This document shows, in pieces, positions 50,679 to 59,831 of a stretch of 64,000 nt of DNA. The DNA is from Isoptericola variabilis 225 (GTDB lineage: Bacteria > Actinomycetota > Actinomycetes > Actinomycetales > Cellulomonadaceae): the NCBI RefSeq assembly GCF_000215105.1, contig NC_015588.1:1612001-1676000 (forward strand). Direction: 5' to 3'. The position numbers and the translations under genes are program-made. Numbering within the stretch: position 1 is the first letter of the stretch; each line of letters begins with the position of its first letter. The notes under the pieces are model-generated. The model worked only from the letters and a program-made list of their open reading frames with translations. It did no database searches and had not been told where the DNA came from.

Positions 50679-52504
50679 GCGCCACCGACCGGCCGCGCCG
50701 CCGGCCCACCGACGCCACCGCCGACGACGCCACCCGCCTCGACACCGCCACCTCGCGCGCCGTGCGCGCCCGCTCCCTGCACCTGCTCGGCGAGCTCCTG
50801 AGGCCCCGCGCACGGCCGCTGGCGGGCGCGGGCGCCCTGGTCGTGGTCGCCACGCTCGCCCAGGTCGCCGGGCCGGCGCTCGTCGCGGTCGGGATCGACA
50901 CCGCGGTGCCCGCCCTCGTCGACGGCGACCCCGGCCCGCTCGTCGCCGTCGGCGCCGCGTACCTCGTCGCGGCCGTCGTCGGCGGCCTGTGCGCGGGCGC
51001 CTACGTGCGCGCCGCCGCGCGCATCGCCCAGGGCGTGCTGCTCGAGCTGCGCCGGCGCGTCTTCCGCCACACCCAGCGGCTGTCCCTGGAGTTCCACGAG
51101 TCGTACACCTCCGGGCGCATCATCAGCCGGCAGACGTCCGACCTCGAGGCGCTGCGCGAGCTGCTCGACGGCGGGCTGACGGGCGTCGTGTCCTCGCTGC
51201 TGCTCATGGTCTTCACCGGCGTCGCGCTGTTCGTCGCCGACTGGCGCTCGGGGCTCGTCCTCGCCGGCGCGCTCGTGCCCGCGTGGCTGCTGACCCGCTG
51301 GTTCCAGCGGCGCTCGCAGCTGTACTACCGCCAGCAGCGCACCGCCTCCGCCCGCCTCATCGTGAAGTTCGTCGAGACGATGACGGGCATGCGCGCCGTC
51401 CAGGCGTTCCGCCGCGAGGCGACGACGGAGGCCGAGTACGCCCGGCTCGGCGAGGAGTACCGCGACGCCAACCTGCGCATCTTCGGCGTCAACGGCCGCT
51501 ACCAGCCCGGCCTCGTGCTCATCGGCAACGTCACGGTCGCGGTGGCGCTCGCGCTCGGCGGCTGGCGTGCGCTGCAGGGCGACCTCGAGGTCGGCGTGCT
51601 CGCCGCGGCGCTGCTGTACGTCAAGCGGTTCTTCCAGCCGATCCAGCAGCTCGGCATGTTCTACAACGCGCTGCAGTCCGCGGTCGCGGCCCTCGAGAAG
51701 GTCTCGGGCCTCCTCGCCGAGGAGCCGACCGTCGTCGAGCCGAAGAACCCCGTGCCGCTGCCGCACGCGCGCGGCGAGCTGCGCCTGGAGCACGTGACGT
51801 TCCGCTACGGCGACGGGCCCGTCGTGCTGCCCGACCTCGACCTGACCATCCCGGCCGGGCAGACGGTCGCGCTGGTCGGCACGACGGGCGCGGGCAAGTC
51901 GACGCTGGCCAAGCTCGTGACGCGCTTCTACGACGCGACCGAGGGCCGCGTGCTGCTCGACGGCGTCGACGTGCGCGACCTGTCCACGCCGGACCTGCGC
52001 CGCGCCGTCGTCATGGTCACCCAGGAGGCGTACCTGTTCAGCGGGTCGGTGCGCGAGAACATCGCCCTGGGACGCCCCGACGCGACGCAGGAGGAGATCG
52101 AGGCGGCCGCGCGGGCCGTGGGCGTGCACGACGTCGTCACCGCCATGCCCGAGGGGTACGACACCGACGTCAACAAGCGCGGCGGGCGCGTCTCCTCGGG
52201 CCAGCGCCAGCTCCTGAGCTTCGCGCGCGCGTTCCTCGCCGACCCGGCGGTGCTCGTGCTCGACGAGGCCACGAGCTCGCTCGACATCCCGGGCGAGCGG
52301 CTCGTCCAGCACGGGCTGCGGACGCTGCTCGCCGACCGGACGGCGATCATCATCGCGCACCGGCTGTCGACGGTCGCGATCGCCGACCGCGTGCTCGTCA
52401 TGGAGCACGGCCGGGTCGTCGAGGACGGGCCGCCCGCCGAGCTCGCCGCCGCCGGCGGCCGGTTCGCCGCGCTGCACGCCGCCTGGCGCGACTCGCTCGT
52501 CTGA
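50675..52504 (+). CDS. ABC exporter half-transporter with canonical nucleotide site
   Basis: A 609-residue membrane-ATPase fusion. Walker A is GTTGAGKS, the Q-loop is MVTQEAYLF, Walker B has the catalytic Glu ([12 protein letters not shown]) and the switch is AHRLST; the signature is [14 protein letters not shown]. With the preceding gene it should form a heterodimeric exporter of lipid-like or drug-like compounds with one fully active ATP site. The GTG overlaps the partner's TGA. Confidence 0.95.
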   Translation: MSATDRPRRRPTDATADDATRLDTATSRAVRARSLHLLGELLRPRARPLAGAGALVVVATLAQVAGPALVAVGIDTAVPALVDGDPGPLVAVGAAYLVAAVVGGLCAGAYVRAAARIAQGVLLELRRRVFRHTQRLSLEFHESYTSGRIISRQTSDLEALRELLDGGLTGVVSSLLLMVFTGVALFVADWRSGLVLAGALVPAWLLTRWFQRRSQLYYRQQRTASARLIVKFVETMTGMRAVQAFRREATTEAEYARLGEEYRDANLRIFGVNGRYQPGLVLIGNVTVAVALALGGWRALQGDLEVGVLAAALLYVKRFFQPIQQLGMFYNALQSAVAALEKVSGLLAEEPTVVEPKNPVPLPHARGELRLEHVTFRYGDGPVVLPDLDLTIPAGQTVALVGTTGAGKSTLAKLVTRFYDATEGRVLLDGVDVRDLSTPDLRRAVVMVTQEAYLFSGSVRENIALGRPDATQEEIEAAARAVGVHDVVTAMPEGYDTDVNKRGGRVSSGQRQLLSFARAFLADPAVLVLDEATSSLDIPGERLVQHGLRTLLADRTAIIIAHRLSTVAIADRVLVMEHGRVVEDGPPAELAAAGGRFAALHAAWRDSLV

Positions 52505-52518
52505 CCGCGCCGGGTCTC

Positions 52519-54012
52519 TCAGCGCCGCAGCTGCGACAGGCGCACCGGGTCCACGACGACGCCCCGCTCGGAGCGCACCCACCACGCGCCGGTGCGGCGC
52601 CGCTCCTCGGGCGTGGTGTACCGGTAGCGGTACATCCGGGCGCGGACCCAGCGGGGTCGCTCGCCGTCGAACGGGTCGCGGCGCAGCAGCCGCAGCGTCG
52701 CCGGGTCCGCCTCGAGCAGGCGCAGCAGGAACCGCTCGAACCACAGGTGGCCGCCCGAGCCGAGCGGCAGGAACCACATGACCCAGTCGAGCCGCAGGTG
52801 GTACGGCGCCACCTGCGGCGGGCGGCGCATGACGTCGCCCGGCTTGCCCCGGAACTCGTACTCGCGCCAGTCGTCCGGGCCGGGGTGCTCCGCGAGCGTG
52901 CCCTCGACGACGACCTCGTCGCGCCGGCGCGTCACGGTGCCGAACGCGCCGTACGCGTTGACGAGGCGCAGCGGGTCGAAGCTCGCGTTCATGAGCTGGT
53001 GCCGGGAGGCGAGGTTGAGCGCGGGCCGGACCGACAGCGCCGCGAGGCCCGCCACGGCGAGCGTCACGACCACGACGTACGCGACCGGCAGCCCGCCCGG
53101 CGCCCCGCCGGCCGCCCCGCCCGCCGCGGTGCCGGCGTCGGGCACGAACGGCAGCCAGCCCAGCAGGAACGCCCACGTGGTGTCGGAGACCATCGCCGCG
53201 CCGAGGACGATCGCGGCCCAGTTGAGCCACGCGAAGTTGCCCGTCACGACGAGCCAGCCCTGGGTGAGCACGACGGCGATGCCCGCGACGCTCGGCAGCG
53301 GCTGCGGCAGCCACAGCAGCCACGGCAGGCCGAGCTGGGTCACGTGGTTGCCGACGACCTCGACGCGGTGCCACCAGCGCGGCAGGTGGTGGGCGTGCCA
53401 GCTGAACGGGCCCGGCATGGGCTGGGTCTCGTGGTGGTAGTCGAGCGCGGTCAGGTCGCGCCACTCGCGCCCGCCGCGCCACTTGATGAGGCCCGCGCCG
53501 AGCTCGAGGCGGAACAGCAGCCAGCGGGCGGCGAGCACCACGAGGAACGGCACGGGCACCGCGTCCGAGCCGAGCCACGCGACGAGGAACGCCATCTCGC
53601 ACAGCAGCATCTCCCAGCCGAAGCCGTAGAACCGCTGCCCGACGTCGACGATCGACAGGTACAGCCACCACAGCAGCAGGAAGACGAGCGTCGGCACCCA
53701 CCACGGGCCCGCCTGCGCCAGCCCGACCACGACGCTCAGGGAGCCGACGACACCGGTCCACCCGACCACGGCCAGCAGCCGGTCGTCGTAGCGCCAGTGG
53801 AACAGCGAGGGGGCGTCCCGGAAGCGCACGCGCGCGGTGAACGCGGGCACCGGCGTCAGGCCCCGCTCGCCCAGCAGGGGGCGGAACTGGCCCAGCGCCT
53901 GGACGAACGCGAGGCACAGCAGGGCGGCCACGCCGCGCTGCAGCACCTGGCGGGCGACGTCGTAGTCGTCGGTGGCCCACCAGCCCGCGAGCCACGTCCA
54001 CCACTCGGGCAT
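52519..54012 (-). CDS. lipase maturation factor-family membrane protein
   Basis: A 497-residue protein with about eight helices and the LMF hallmarks: GERGLTPVPAF, FHWRYDD, YGFGWEMLLCEMAFL, RLELGAGLIKWRG, WRDLTALDYHHETQPMPGP and, near the C-terminus, QVAPYHLRLDWVMWFLPLG. Vertebrate LMF1 matures lipases in the endoplasmic reticulum; bacterial relatives are uncharacterised. TAGCGT (54019-54024, minus strand) ends 6 bases before the ATG. Confidence 0.9.
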   Translation of the reverse strand: MPEWWTWLAGWWATDDYDVARQVLQRGVAALLCLAFVQALGQFRPLLGERGLTPVPAFTARVRFRDAPSLFHWRYDDRLLAVVGWTGVVGSLSVVVGLAQAGPWWVPTLVFLLLWWLYLSIVDVGQRFYGFGWEMLLCEMAFLVAWLGSDAVPVPFLVVLAARWLLFRLELGAGLIKWRGGREWRDLTALDYHHETQPMPGPFSWHAHHLPRWWHRVEVVGNHVTQLGLPWLLWLPQPLPSVAGIAVVLTQGWLVVTGNFAWLNWAAIVLGAAMVSDTTWAFLLGWLPFVPDAGTAAGGAAGGAPGGLPVAYVVVVTLAVAGLAALSVRPALNLASRHQLMNASFDPLRLVNAYGAFGTVTRRRDEVVVEGTLAEHPGPDDWREYEFRGKPGDVMRRPPQVAPYHLRLDWVMWFLPLGSGGHLWFERFLLRLLEADPATLRLLRRDPFDGERPRWVRARMYRYRYTTPEERRRTGAWWVRSERGVVVDPVRLSQLRR

Positions 54013-54059
54013 GCCGCCACGCTAACCGTGCCGCGCGGGCCACACCCGGGGTGCCGGCG

Positions 54060-54959
54060 TCAGGCGGCGGCGCCCACGGCCACCAGGCGGTCGATGAGGG
54101 CGCGGGCCGGGGGAGTGGGGGCCCCGACCGTGAGCGCGACGACCCGCCGGTGCGCGCCGGGCAGGGCCACGGCGTCGACGCCGGGGTGGCGGTGCGCCCG
54201 GAGGGCGAGCGACGGCAGCAGGCTCACGCCCACCCCCGCGGCCACGAGGGCCTGCACCGCGACGTAGTCGTCCGTCTCGAACGCGATGCGCGGCGCGAAG
54301 CCGGCCGCGCCGCACCGGGCCACGAGATCGGCCCGGCAGCGCTCGCACCCCGCGATCCACGTCGCGTCCTCGAGCGCCTCCATCCCCGGCACCGCCGCCC
54401 GGCCGTCGGACGGCCGCACCAGGTGGACCGCCTCGGTGAGCACGTCCGTGACCTCGAACCGCGCCAGGTCGTCGAGCGTGCGCGCGTGCCGCACGTCGGT
54501 GTGCTCGAACACGAGCGCCACGTCCACCTCGCCCGACGCCAGCGCGGCGAGCGCCTCCGGCGGCTCCGCCTCGACCAGGCCCACGCTCACGCCCGGGTGG
54601 TCGACCGCGAGCCGCGCGACGGCGTCGGGCACGAGCGTCGCCAGCGCCGACGGGAACGCCGCCAGCCGCGCACGCCCCGCGCGCAGGCCGGCCAGCGCGT
54701 CGAGCTCGCGCTGCGCGCCCTCCACCCGCCCCAGGATCTCCTCGGCCCGCGCCGCGAGAAGCCGCCCCGCCTCCGTCAGGCGCACGCCGCGGCCCGCGCG
54801 CTGCAGCAGCGGGATGCCCGCCTCCGCCTCCAGCCGTGCCAGGTGGTGGCTCACCGACGGCTGCGCGTAGTGCAGCTCGCGCGCCGCCGCCGTCACCGAC
54901 CCCGTGCGCGCCACGGCGGCCAGCACGCGCAGACGCGTCAGGTCGAGGCTCGCGGACAC
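54060..54959 (-). CDS. LysR-family transcriptional regulator
   Basis: A 299-residue regulator with an N-terminal winged HTH (LRVLAAVARTGSVTAAARELHYAQPSVSHHLARLEAEAG) and a periplasmic-binding-protein-like effector domain. The GTG start lies 6 bases after TACGCT (54966-54971, minus strand). Its likely target was the divergent gene, of which only a C-terminal fragment remains. Confidence 0.93.
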   Translation of the reverse strand: MSASLDLTRLRVLAAVARTGSVTAAARELHYAQPSVSHHLARLEAEAGIPLLQRAGRGVRLTEAGRLLAARAEEILGRVEGAQRELDALAGLRAGRARLAAFPSALATLVPDAVARLAVDHPGVSVGLVEAEPPEALAALASGEVDVALVFEHTDVRHARTLDDLARFEVTDVLTEAVHLVRPSDGRAAVPGMEALEDATWIAGCERCRADLVARCGAAGFAPRIAFETDDYVAVQALVAAGVGVSLLPSLALRAHRHPGVDAVALPGAHRRVVALTVGAPTPPARALIDRLVAVGAAA

Positions 54960-55014
54960 GCCCCCAGCGTACGCCGCACCCATCGACCGTGGCGATGGAC
55001 GGACTAGAGAACAG

Positions 55015-55027
55015 GCATTGGACCTAT
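55015..55027. promoter_or_regulatory. candidate LysR-binding palindrome
   Basis: CATTGGACCTATG is an imperfect palindrome (one mismatch) about 45 bp upstream of the LysR gene's -10, in the 100-bp gap before the truncated divergent gene. LysR sites are usually such short dyads in divergent promoters. Confidence 0.35.
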
Positions 55028-55053
55028 GGGTGCGAGGTACGGACCCTGGAGGA

Positions 55054-55488
55054 GTGACCCCACCCGGCATCCAGGACGTCCTCGCCGCGCTCAACCTCCT
55101 CCGCGGCCTCGGCGCCCGCGTCGAGGTCGTCGCCGTCCAGTCCGCCGCCTCCCCGGCCGCGCACGACTCCTGGCACGCCCGCGAGATCCTCACCCGACCC
55201 AACCGCACCCGCGCCGAGGGCCTCGCGGTCGGGACCGGCTTCGCCCTCACCCAGCAGGTCCTGCGCGAACGCCTCACCGACTTCCTCCTCGTCACCGACG
55301 ACGACATCACCCGCGCCCAGCGCCTCTACCTCACCGCCGCCCGCACCGTCGCCGAAGGAGCCGGCGCGGCGGCGCTCGCGGCCGTGCTCGCGCACCCCGC
55401 CCGCTTCGCCGGCCGGCGCATGGGCGTCGTCTGCTCGGGCGGGAACGCGAGCGAGGCCGAGCTCGTCCGCGCGCTCGACGGGGCATGA
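55054..55488 (+). pseudogene. PLP-dependent threonine dehydratase-like enzyme, C-terminal fragment
   Basis: Reads LGARVEVVAVQSAASPAAHDSW, EGLAVGTGFALTQ, VTDDDI, AEGAGAAALAAV and the closing VCSGGNASEAELVRAL of fold-type II enzymes such as threonine dehydratase. The N-terminal half with the PLP lysine (S-x-K) and the Gly-rich phosphate loop is absent: only 144 residues remain of more than 300. A GTG at 55054 opens the frame, but GGAGG directly abuts it. Confidence 0.75.
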
Positions 55489-55514
55489 CCCGCGGGCGTG
55501 GCTAGGCTCGGCCC

Positions 55515-56135
55515 ATGGCGCGCTACGTCGACATGCACCCGGTGGACCCGCAGCCCCGCCTCGTCGGGCAGGTCGTGGCCGCGCTGCGCGACGGCGCGCT
55601 CGTCGCCTACCCCACCGACTCCGGTTACGCGCTCGGCTGCCGGCTCGGGCAGCACGACGGCACCGAGCGGATCCGTCAGATCCGCCGCCTCGACTCGGGG
55701 CACCACTTCACGCTCGTGTGCGCGGACTTCGCGCAGCTCGGCCAGCTCGTGCGCCTCGACAACAGCGCGTTCCGCGCGATCAAGGCGTCGACGCCCGGCC
55801 CGTACACGTTCATCCTGCCCGCGACGCAGGAGGTCCCGCGCCGCCTCGCGCACCCGAAGAAGAAGACCGTCGGCGTGCGCATCCCGGACTCCGCCGTCGT
55901 GCAGGCGATCCTGCGCGAGCTCGGCGAGCCGCTCCTCAGCTCGACCCTCATCCTCCCGGGGAGCGACGCGCCCCTCACCGACGGCTGGCAGGTCAAGGAG
56001 GAGCTCGACCACGTCGTCGACGTCGTCGTGGACGGCGGCGAGGTCGTCGCCGAGCCCACGACCGTCGTCGACTGGTCCGAGGGGTTCCCCGAGGTGGTCC
56101 GCGTGGGCGCGGGCGACCCCTCGCGCTTCGAGTGA
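55515..56135 (+). CDS. Sua5/YciO/YrdC-family protein
   Basis: A 206-residue protein of the threonylcarbamoyl-AMP synthase superfamily: ALVAYPTDSGYALGCRLG near the N-terminus, STPGPYTFILPAT in the middle, and VGVRIPD. The KKKTVGVRIP form and lack of a Sua5 domain point to the YciO branch, whose activity is weaker than TsaC and whose role is unsettled. TAGGCT (55503-55508) ends 6 bases before the ATG. Confidence 0.9.
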   Translation: MARYVDMHPVDPQPRLVGQVVAALRDGALVAYPTDSGYALGCRLGQHDGTERIRQIRRLDSGHHFTLVCADFAQLGQLVRLDNSAFRAIKASTPGPYTFILPATQEVPRRLAHPKKKTVGVRIPDSAVVQAILRELGEPLLSSTLILPGSDAPLTDGWQVKEELDHVVDVVVDGGEVVAEPTTVVDWSEGFPEVVRVGAGDPSRFE

Positions 56136-56192
56136 CCCCCGGCACGCGGACGCGCAGGTCGCGGACGCACGCGCCCCGATAGGGTTCGACGC

Positions 56193-57599
56193 ATGAGCGA
56201 CCGTGGACTCCAGCTGGCCCGAGACAAGATGCAGGCGGCGGGCGTCGCACCCGCCGCGATCGAGACGTTCACCCGCTTCTACCGGCTCCTGGAGTCGGGG
56301 GAGACGGGTCTCGTGCGCGAGGACGACGTCGAGCCCCTGACCGGCCTGCAGCGGCACGCCGACCTCGAGATCTCGGAGGCCGACGCCGCCGACGCGCTCG
56401 CGCGCACCGCGATCGTCAAGCTCAACGGCGGCCTCGGCACCTCGATGGGCATGGACCGCGCCAAGTCGCTGCTCACCGTGCGCGAGGGCGCCGACGGCGA
56501 GCAGCTCACGTTCCTCGACGTCATCGTCGGCCAGGTGCGCGAGGCGCGCCGGCGCACGGGCGCACGCCTGCCCCTGATCCTCATGAACTCCTTCCGCACG
56601 CGCGACGACTCGCTCGCCGCGCTCGCGCGGTACGACGACCTCGCCGTCGAGGGCCTGCCGCTCGACTTCCTGCAGAACCGCGAGCCCAAGCTGCTCGCCG
56701 ACACGCTCGAGCCCGTCGAGTGGCCCGCCGACCCGTCGCTCGAGTGGTGCCCGCCCGGCCACGGTGACCTGTACCCCGCGCTGCACGCCTCGGGCGTGGT
56801 GCGCGCGCTGCTCGACGCCGGGTTCCGGTACGCGTGCGTGTCCAACTCCGACAACCTCGGGGCCGCGCCCGACGGCGAGATCGCGGCCTGGTTCGCGGCG
56901 TCGGGCGCCCCGTACGCGGCCGAGATGTGCCGCAAGACGCCGGCCGACGTCAAGGGCGGCCAGCTCGTGGTGCGCAAGTCCGACGGGCGCATCATGCAGC
57001 GCGAGACCGCGCAGACCCACCCGGACGACCTCGACGTCTCGCTCGACGCCGAGCGGCACCCCTACTTCCACACGAACAACCTCTGGTTCGACCTCGAGGC
57101 GCTCGCCGCCGAGCTCGACCGTACGGGCGGCGTGCTCGAGCTGCCGCTCATCCGCAACGAGAAGACGGTCGACCCGACCGACCCGTCGTCGCCGAAGGTC
57201 GTCCAGATCGAGTCGGCGATGGGCGCCGCGGTCGCGGTCTTCGAGGGCGCGACGGCGATCGAGGTGGGCCGCGAGCGGTTCCTGCCCGTCAAGACGACGA
57301 ACGACCTGCTCGTGCTGCGCTCGGACGTCTACGAGCTCACCGACGACTACCGGCTCGTGGCCCAGGTCGACGCGCCGCTCGTGAAGCTGTCCGGGGTGTA
57401 CAAGACGATCGCGCGGTTCGACGAGCGGTTCCCCGGCGGCGCGCCGTCGCTGCGCGAGGCGACGTCCCTGACGGTCGAGGGGGACTGGACGTTCGGGTCG
57501 GGCGTACGGGTCATCGGGGACGGGCGCCTGCCCGACGCCGGGTCCCCGCAGACCGTGCCCGATGGCGCGCTCGTGACCGCGGCCGGCGTCCAGGGCTGA
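56193..57599 (+). CDS. UTP-glucose-1-phosphate uridylyltransferase (UDPGP family)
   Basis: A 468-residue enzyme of the eukaryote-like UDPGP family, not the short bacterial GalU type. KLNGGLGTSMGMDRAKSLL is the nucleotide-binding loop, SNSDNLGA the UDP-sugar motif, and FHTNNLWF with LPVKTTNDLLVLRSD the active-site strands. It makes UDP-glucose for wall polymers and trehalose. TAGGGT (56180-56185) ends 7 bases before the ATG. Confidence 0.94.
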   Translation: MSDRGLQLARDKMQAAGVAPAAIETFTRFYRLLESGETGLVREDDVEPLTGLQRHADLEISEADAADALARTAIVKLNGGLGTSMGMDRAKSLLTVREGADGEQLTFLDVIVGQVREARRRTGARLPLILMNSFRTRDDSLAALARYDDLAVEGLPLDFLQNREPKLLADTLEPVEWPADPSLEWCPPGHGDLYPALHASGVVRALLDAGFRYACVSNSDNLGAAPDGEIAAWFAASGAPYAAEMCRKTPADVKGGQLVVRKSDGRIMQRETAQTHPDDLDVSLDAERHPYFHTNNLWFDLEALAAELDRTGGVLELPLIRNEKTVDPTDPSSPKVVQIESAMGAAVAVFEGATAIEVGRERFLPVKTTNDLLVLRSDVYELTDDYRLVAQVDAPLVKLSGVYKTIARFDERFPGGAPSLREATSLTVEGDWTFGSGVRVIGDGRLPDAGSPQTVPDGALVTAAGVQG

Positions 57600-57610
57600 G
57601 GCCCGGGCCG

Positions 57611-58261
57611 TCAGCCCGCGGGGACGTCCACGACCCGTTCGGGACCCGGGACGGGCGTGAGCGTCCCCGCGGACGCCGCGGCGACGTCGTCGTGGAGCCG
57701 GGGGAGCGCGGACGGCGGCACGAGGACGGTGAAGCGCGCGACGTCGAGGTACTGCGCGCCGGCGAGCACGGCGCCGTGCGTCGAGGCCCAGTCGCGCAGC
57801 ACGTGGTCGAGCCGCCCGGCCTCGCCGTGCGGGACGTCGAGGGTGACCTCCGTCAGGACCCGCCGGCTCACGAGCTGCGCCCGGTCGAGCGCCTCCGCGA
57901 CGGCGCCGGAGTAGGCGCGCACCAGCCCGCCGGCACCGAGCAGGACGCCGCCGAAGTAGCGCGTCACGACCGCGACGACGTCGGTCACCCGGCGGTGGCG
58001 CAGCACCTCGAGCATGGGCACGCCCGCCGTGCCGGAGGGCTCGCCGTCGTCGCTCGAGCGCTGCCGGTCCGCGTGCGTGCCGAGCACCATCGCGACGCAG
58101 TGGTGGCGCGCGTCCCACATCTCCTTGCGCAGGCGCGCCACGACGGCATCCGCCTCCTCGACGTCGCGCACGGGCGCGAGGTGCGCGAGGAACCGGGACC
58201 TGCGGACGACCAGCTCGTGGTCGACCGGGGCGGCGATCGTCGACGGCAGGTCCGGGTTCAC
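57611..58261 (-). CDS. YigZ/IMPACT-family protein
   Basis: A 216-residue protein with the UPF0029 N-terminal domain: RRSRFLAHLAPV, ARHHCVAMVLG, SSDDGEPSGTAGVPML and VTRYFGGVLLGAGGLVRAY, then a ferredoxin-like second domain. The family is linked to translation control, with no fixed reaction. TAGGCT (58268-58273, minus strand) ends 6 bases before the GTG. It converges with the uridylyltransferase gene. Confidence 0.93.
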   Translation of the reverse strand: MNPDLPSTIAAPVDHELVVRRSRFLAHLAPVRDVEEADAVVARLRKEMWDARHHCVAMVLGTHADRQRSSDDGEPSGTAGVPMLEVLRHRRVTDVVAVVTRYFGGVLLGAGGLVRAYSGAVAEALDRAQLVSRRVLTEVTLDVPHGEAGRLDHVLRDWASTHGAVLAGAQYLDVARFTVLVPPSALPRLHDDVAAASAGTLTPVPGPERVVDVPAG

Positions 58262-58296
58262 CCGGCGAGCCTACTCGACACGCCGCGCACGGGTCG

Positions 58297-58324
58297 TTGA
58301 AAAAGTGTGCCAAGCACCGAGAAT
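58297..58324 (+). promoter_or_regulatory. promoter of the recombinase-like gene, with a 15-bp repeat in its spacer
   Basis: TTGAAA (58297-58302) and GAGAAT (58319-58324) are 16 bp apart. The spacer carries AGTGTGCCAAGCACC, which contains the dyad GTGC-CAA-GCAC. A protein binding there would cover the promoter, so this looks like an operator. Confidence 0.6.
58304..58318 (+). repeat. 15-bp direct repeat, copy 1
   Basis: AGTGTGCCAAGCACC, identical to 59005-59019. The copies bracket the recombinase-like gene and are 701 bp apart. Confidence 0.9.
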
Positions 58325-58331
58325 GGCAGCC

Positions 58332-58976
58332 ATGACCGACGAGCCGACGACGTCCGGGGCCCGGACGACGGCACCCACGGCCGCCCCGCGCTACCCGCGC
58401 CCGACCGTGTCCCTGGGCGAGGCCGACTGGGTCTGGCGCGAGCTGTCGGTCGAGGCGCTGCGGCCGGACGGCAAGCCCGAGACCGTGCGGCTCGCGGTGA
58501 TCGCCGGCCTCACGCGGGCGACCGGCGCCCGCTACGGCGACCTGCTGCGCGTGCGCGTCGAGGACCTGCGCCTGCCGGCGCCCGGGCCGCGGACGGGGGA
58601 GGGGAGCGTCGTCGTCCGGCACGGCAAGCACCGCACGCCGCGCGAGCACCGGCTGCCGCCCGAGGTCGTCATGGTGCTGCGCCACTGGATGACGGTGCGC
58701 GAGGAGCTCGCGGCCGAGCTCGAGGGCTCGGTGCCGCGGGCGCTGCTTCTCACCGTCCACCACACGCACGACAACGGCGTCACCGTCTCGAGCGGGCTGC
58801 CGATCACGCGCCAGGGCCTCGTCCTGTCGTGGCGCCGGTTCGTCCACCGCACCAACGCCCGGTACGGGGGTCTGCGTCCGCCGCTGCCGACCCGTTTCGA
58901 GCAGGTGCGCCGGGCATGGACGGAGGCGGGCGTGCACGACCCGGGCCGCGACGTCGTGCCGTCCGAGACCGCGTAG
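58332..58976 (+). CDS. degenerate tyrosine-recombinase-like protein
   Basis: A 214-residue protein resembling the core domain of phage-type integrases: LAVIAGLTRATGARYGDLLRVRVEDL (box I with the Arg) and VVVRHGKHRTPREHRLPPEV (beta-hairpin with the Lys). The later part LPTRFEQVRRAWTEAGV replaces HxxR with a non-catalytic sequence, and no Tyr nucleophile follows. There is no N-terminal SAM-like domain. It may bind DNA without cutting it, possibly at the flanking repeats. The ATG lies 7 bases after GAGAAT. Confidence 0.65.
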   Translation: MTDEPTTSGARTTAPTAAPRYPRPTVSLGEADWVWRELSVEALRPDGKPETVRLAVIAGLTRATGARYGDLLRVRVEDLRLPAPGPRTGEGSVVVRHGKHRTPREHRLPPEVVMVLRHWMTVREELAAELEGSVPRALLLTVHHTHDNGVTVSSGLPITRQGLVLSWRRFVHRTNARYGGLRPPLPTRFEQVRRAWTEAGVHDPGRDVVPSETA

Positions 58977-59004
58977 CCGCCAAGCTCCATGTCGTCAGAT
59001 AAAT

Positions 59005-59019
59005 AGTGTGCCAAGCACC
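59005..59019 (+). repeat. 15-bp direct repeat, copy 2
   Basis: AGTGTGCCAAGCACC again, 29 bp after the stop of the recombinase-like gene. Here it is preceded by GATAAAT and followed by TATGAC, but no gene follows on the plus strand before the convergent acetyltransferase. Confidence 0.9.
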
Positions 59020-59086
59020 TATGACAAGTTGAGCCCACCAGCCTGCACCGGCTGACCTGCCCAGACCGCCGGGGCGGCGGCCCGAG

Positions 59087-59773
59087 TCAGCGGGTCGGGA
59101 TGCCGAGGAAGGGAGCCGCCGGCCGGTGGGACGGCAGCTCGCGGAACCCGACGCGGTCGTAGAAGGCGCGGGCGGCGGTGTTGGCCGGGTCGTACCCGAG
59201 ATGGACGCCGGGGACCCCGCGCGCGGCGAGGGCGGTGCGCAGCGTGTCGACGAGGCGCCGGCCGTAGCCGCGGCGCTGCGCCTCGGGCAGCAGGTCGATG
59301 TGGAGGTGCGCGGGGTAGGCGGCGAGCTCGTCGTCGGGCAGGAGCATGCGCCGCGGGGTGCGTCCGTCGCGCAGCAGCGCCGTCTCGGGGTACGACGGCG
59401 CCGCCCCGGGGCGCAGCGGCGGGCCCGGCTCGGGGTGGCGGCGCACGAAGCCCGGTGCCCACTCGCGCTCCCACCACGCGACGAAGTCGGCCGTGTCGGC
59501 GACGCCGATCACGTAGCCGACGAGCCGGCCGTCCTCGACGCGCAGGCGCTCGTCCCCGGCGTCGCCGGGGTGGCCAGTCCCCGCGGGGGCGCCGTCCGGG
59601 TGCACGACGACGAACGCCAGGTCGGGTGCGTAGGTGACGTAGGGCAGGGCGTAGACCTCGGGCATGAGGAGGTCGTCGGAGTACAGGCCGCGGGCGTCGC
59701 CCCCGGCGGCCGCGGTGCGGACGCAGACCTCGGCGACGGCATCGCGGTCGCCGGCACGGTACGGACGGATCAC
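59087..59773 (-). CDS. GNAT-family acetyltransferase
   Basis: A 228-residue acetyltransferase. IRPYRAGDRDAVAEVCVRT opens the fold; LHIDLLPEAQRRGYGRRLVDTL is the acetyl-CoA motif and HLGYDPANTAARAFYDRVGF the following strand. The long insert with YAPDLAFVVV and VGYVIGVADTADFVAWWEREW is like acetyltransferases related to bacterial O-GlcNAcase C-termini. CAGGGT (59781-59786, minus strand) ends 7 bases before the GTG. Confidence 0.9.
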   Translation of the reverse strand: MIRPYRAGDRDAVAEVCVRTAAAGGDARGLYSDDLLMPEVYALPYVTYAPDLAFVVVHPDGAPAGTGHPGDAGDERLRVEDGRLVGYVIGVADTADFVAWWEREWAPGFVRRHPEPGPPLRPGAAPSYPETALLRDGRTPRRMLLPDDELAAYPAHLHIDLLPEAQRRGYGRRLVDTLRTALAARGVPGVHLGYDPANTAARAFYDRVGFRELPSHRPAAPFLGIPTR

Positions 59774-59831
59774 GGCCCCCACCCTGGCAGGACCGGGACG
59801 GGGGCCGTGAAGGGCTTTCGGGACGGGCGGC

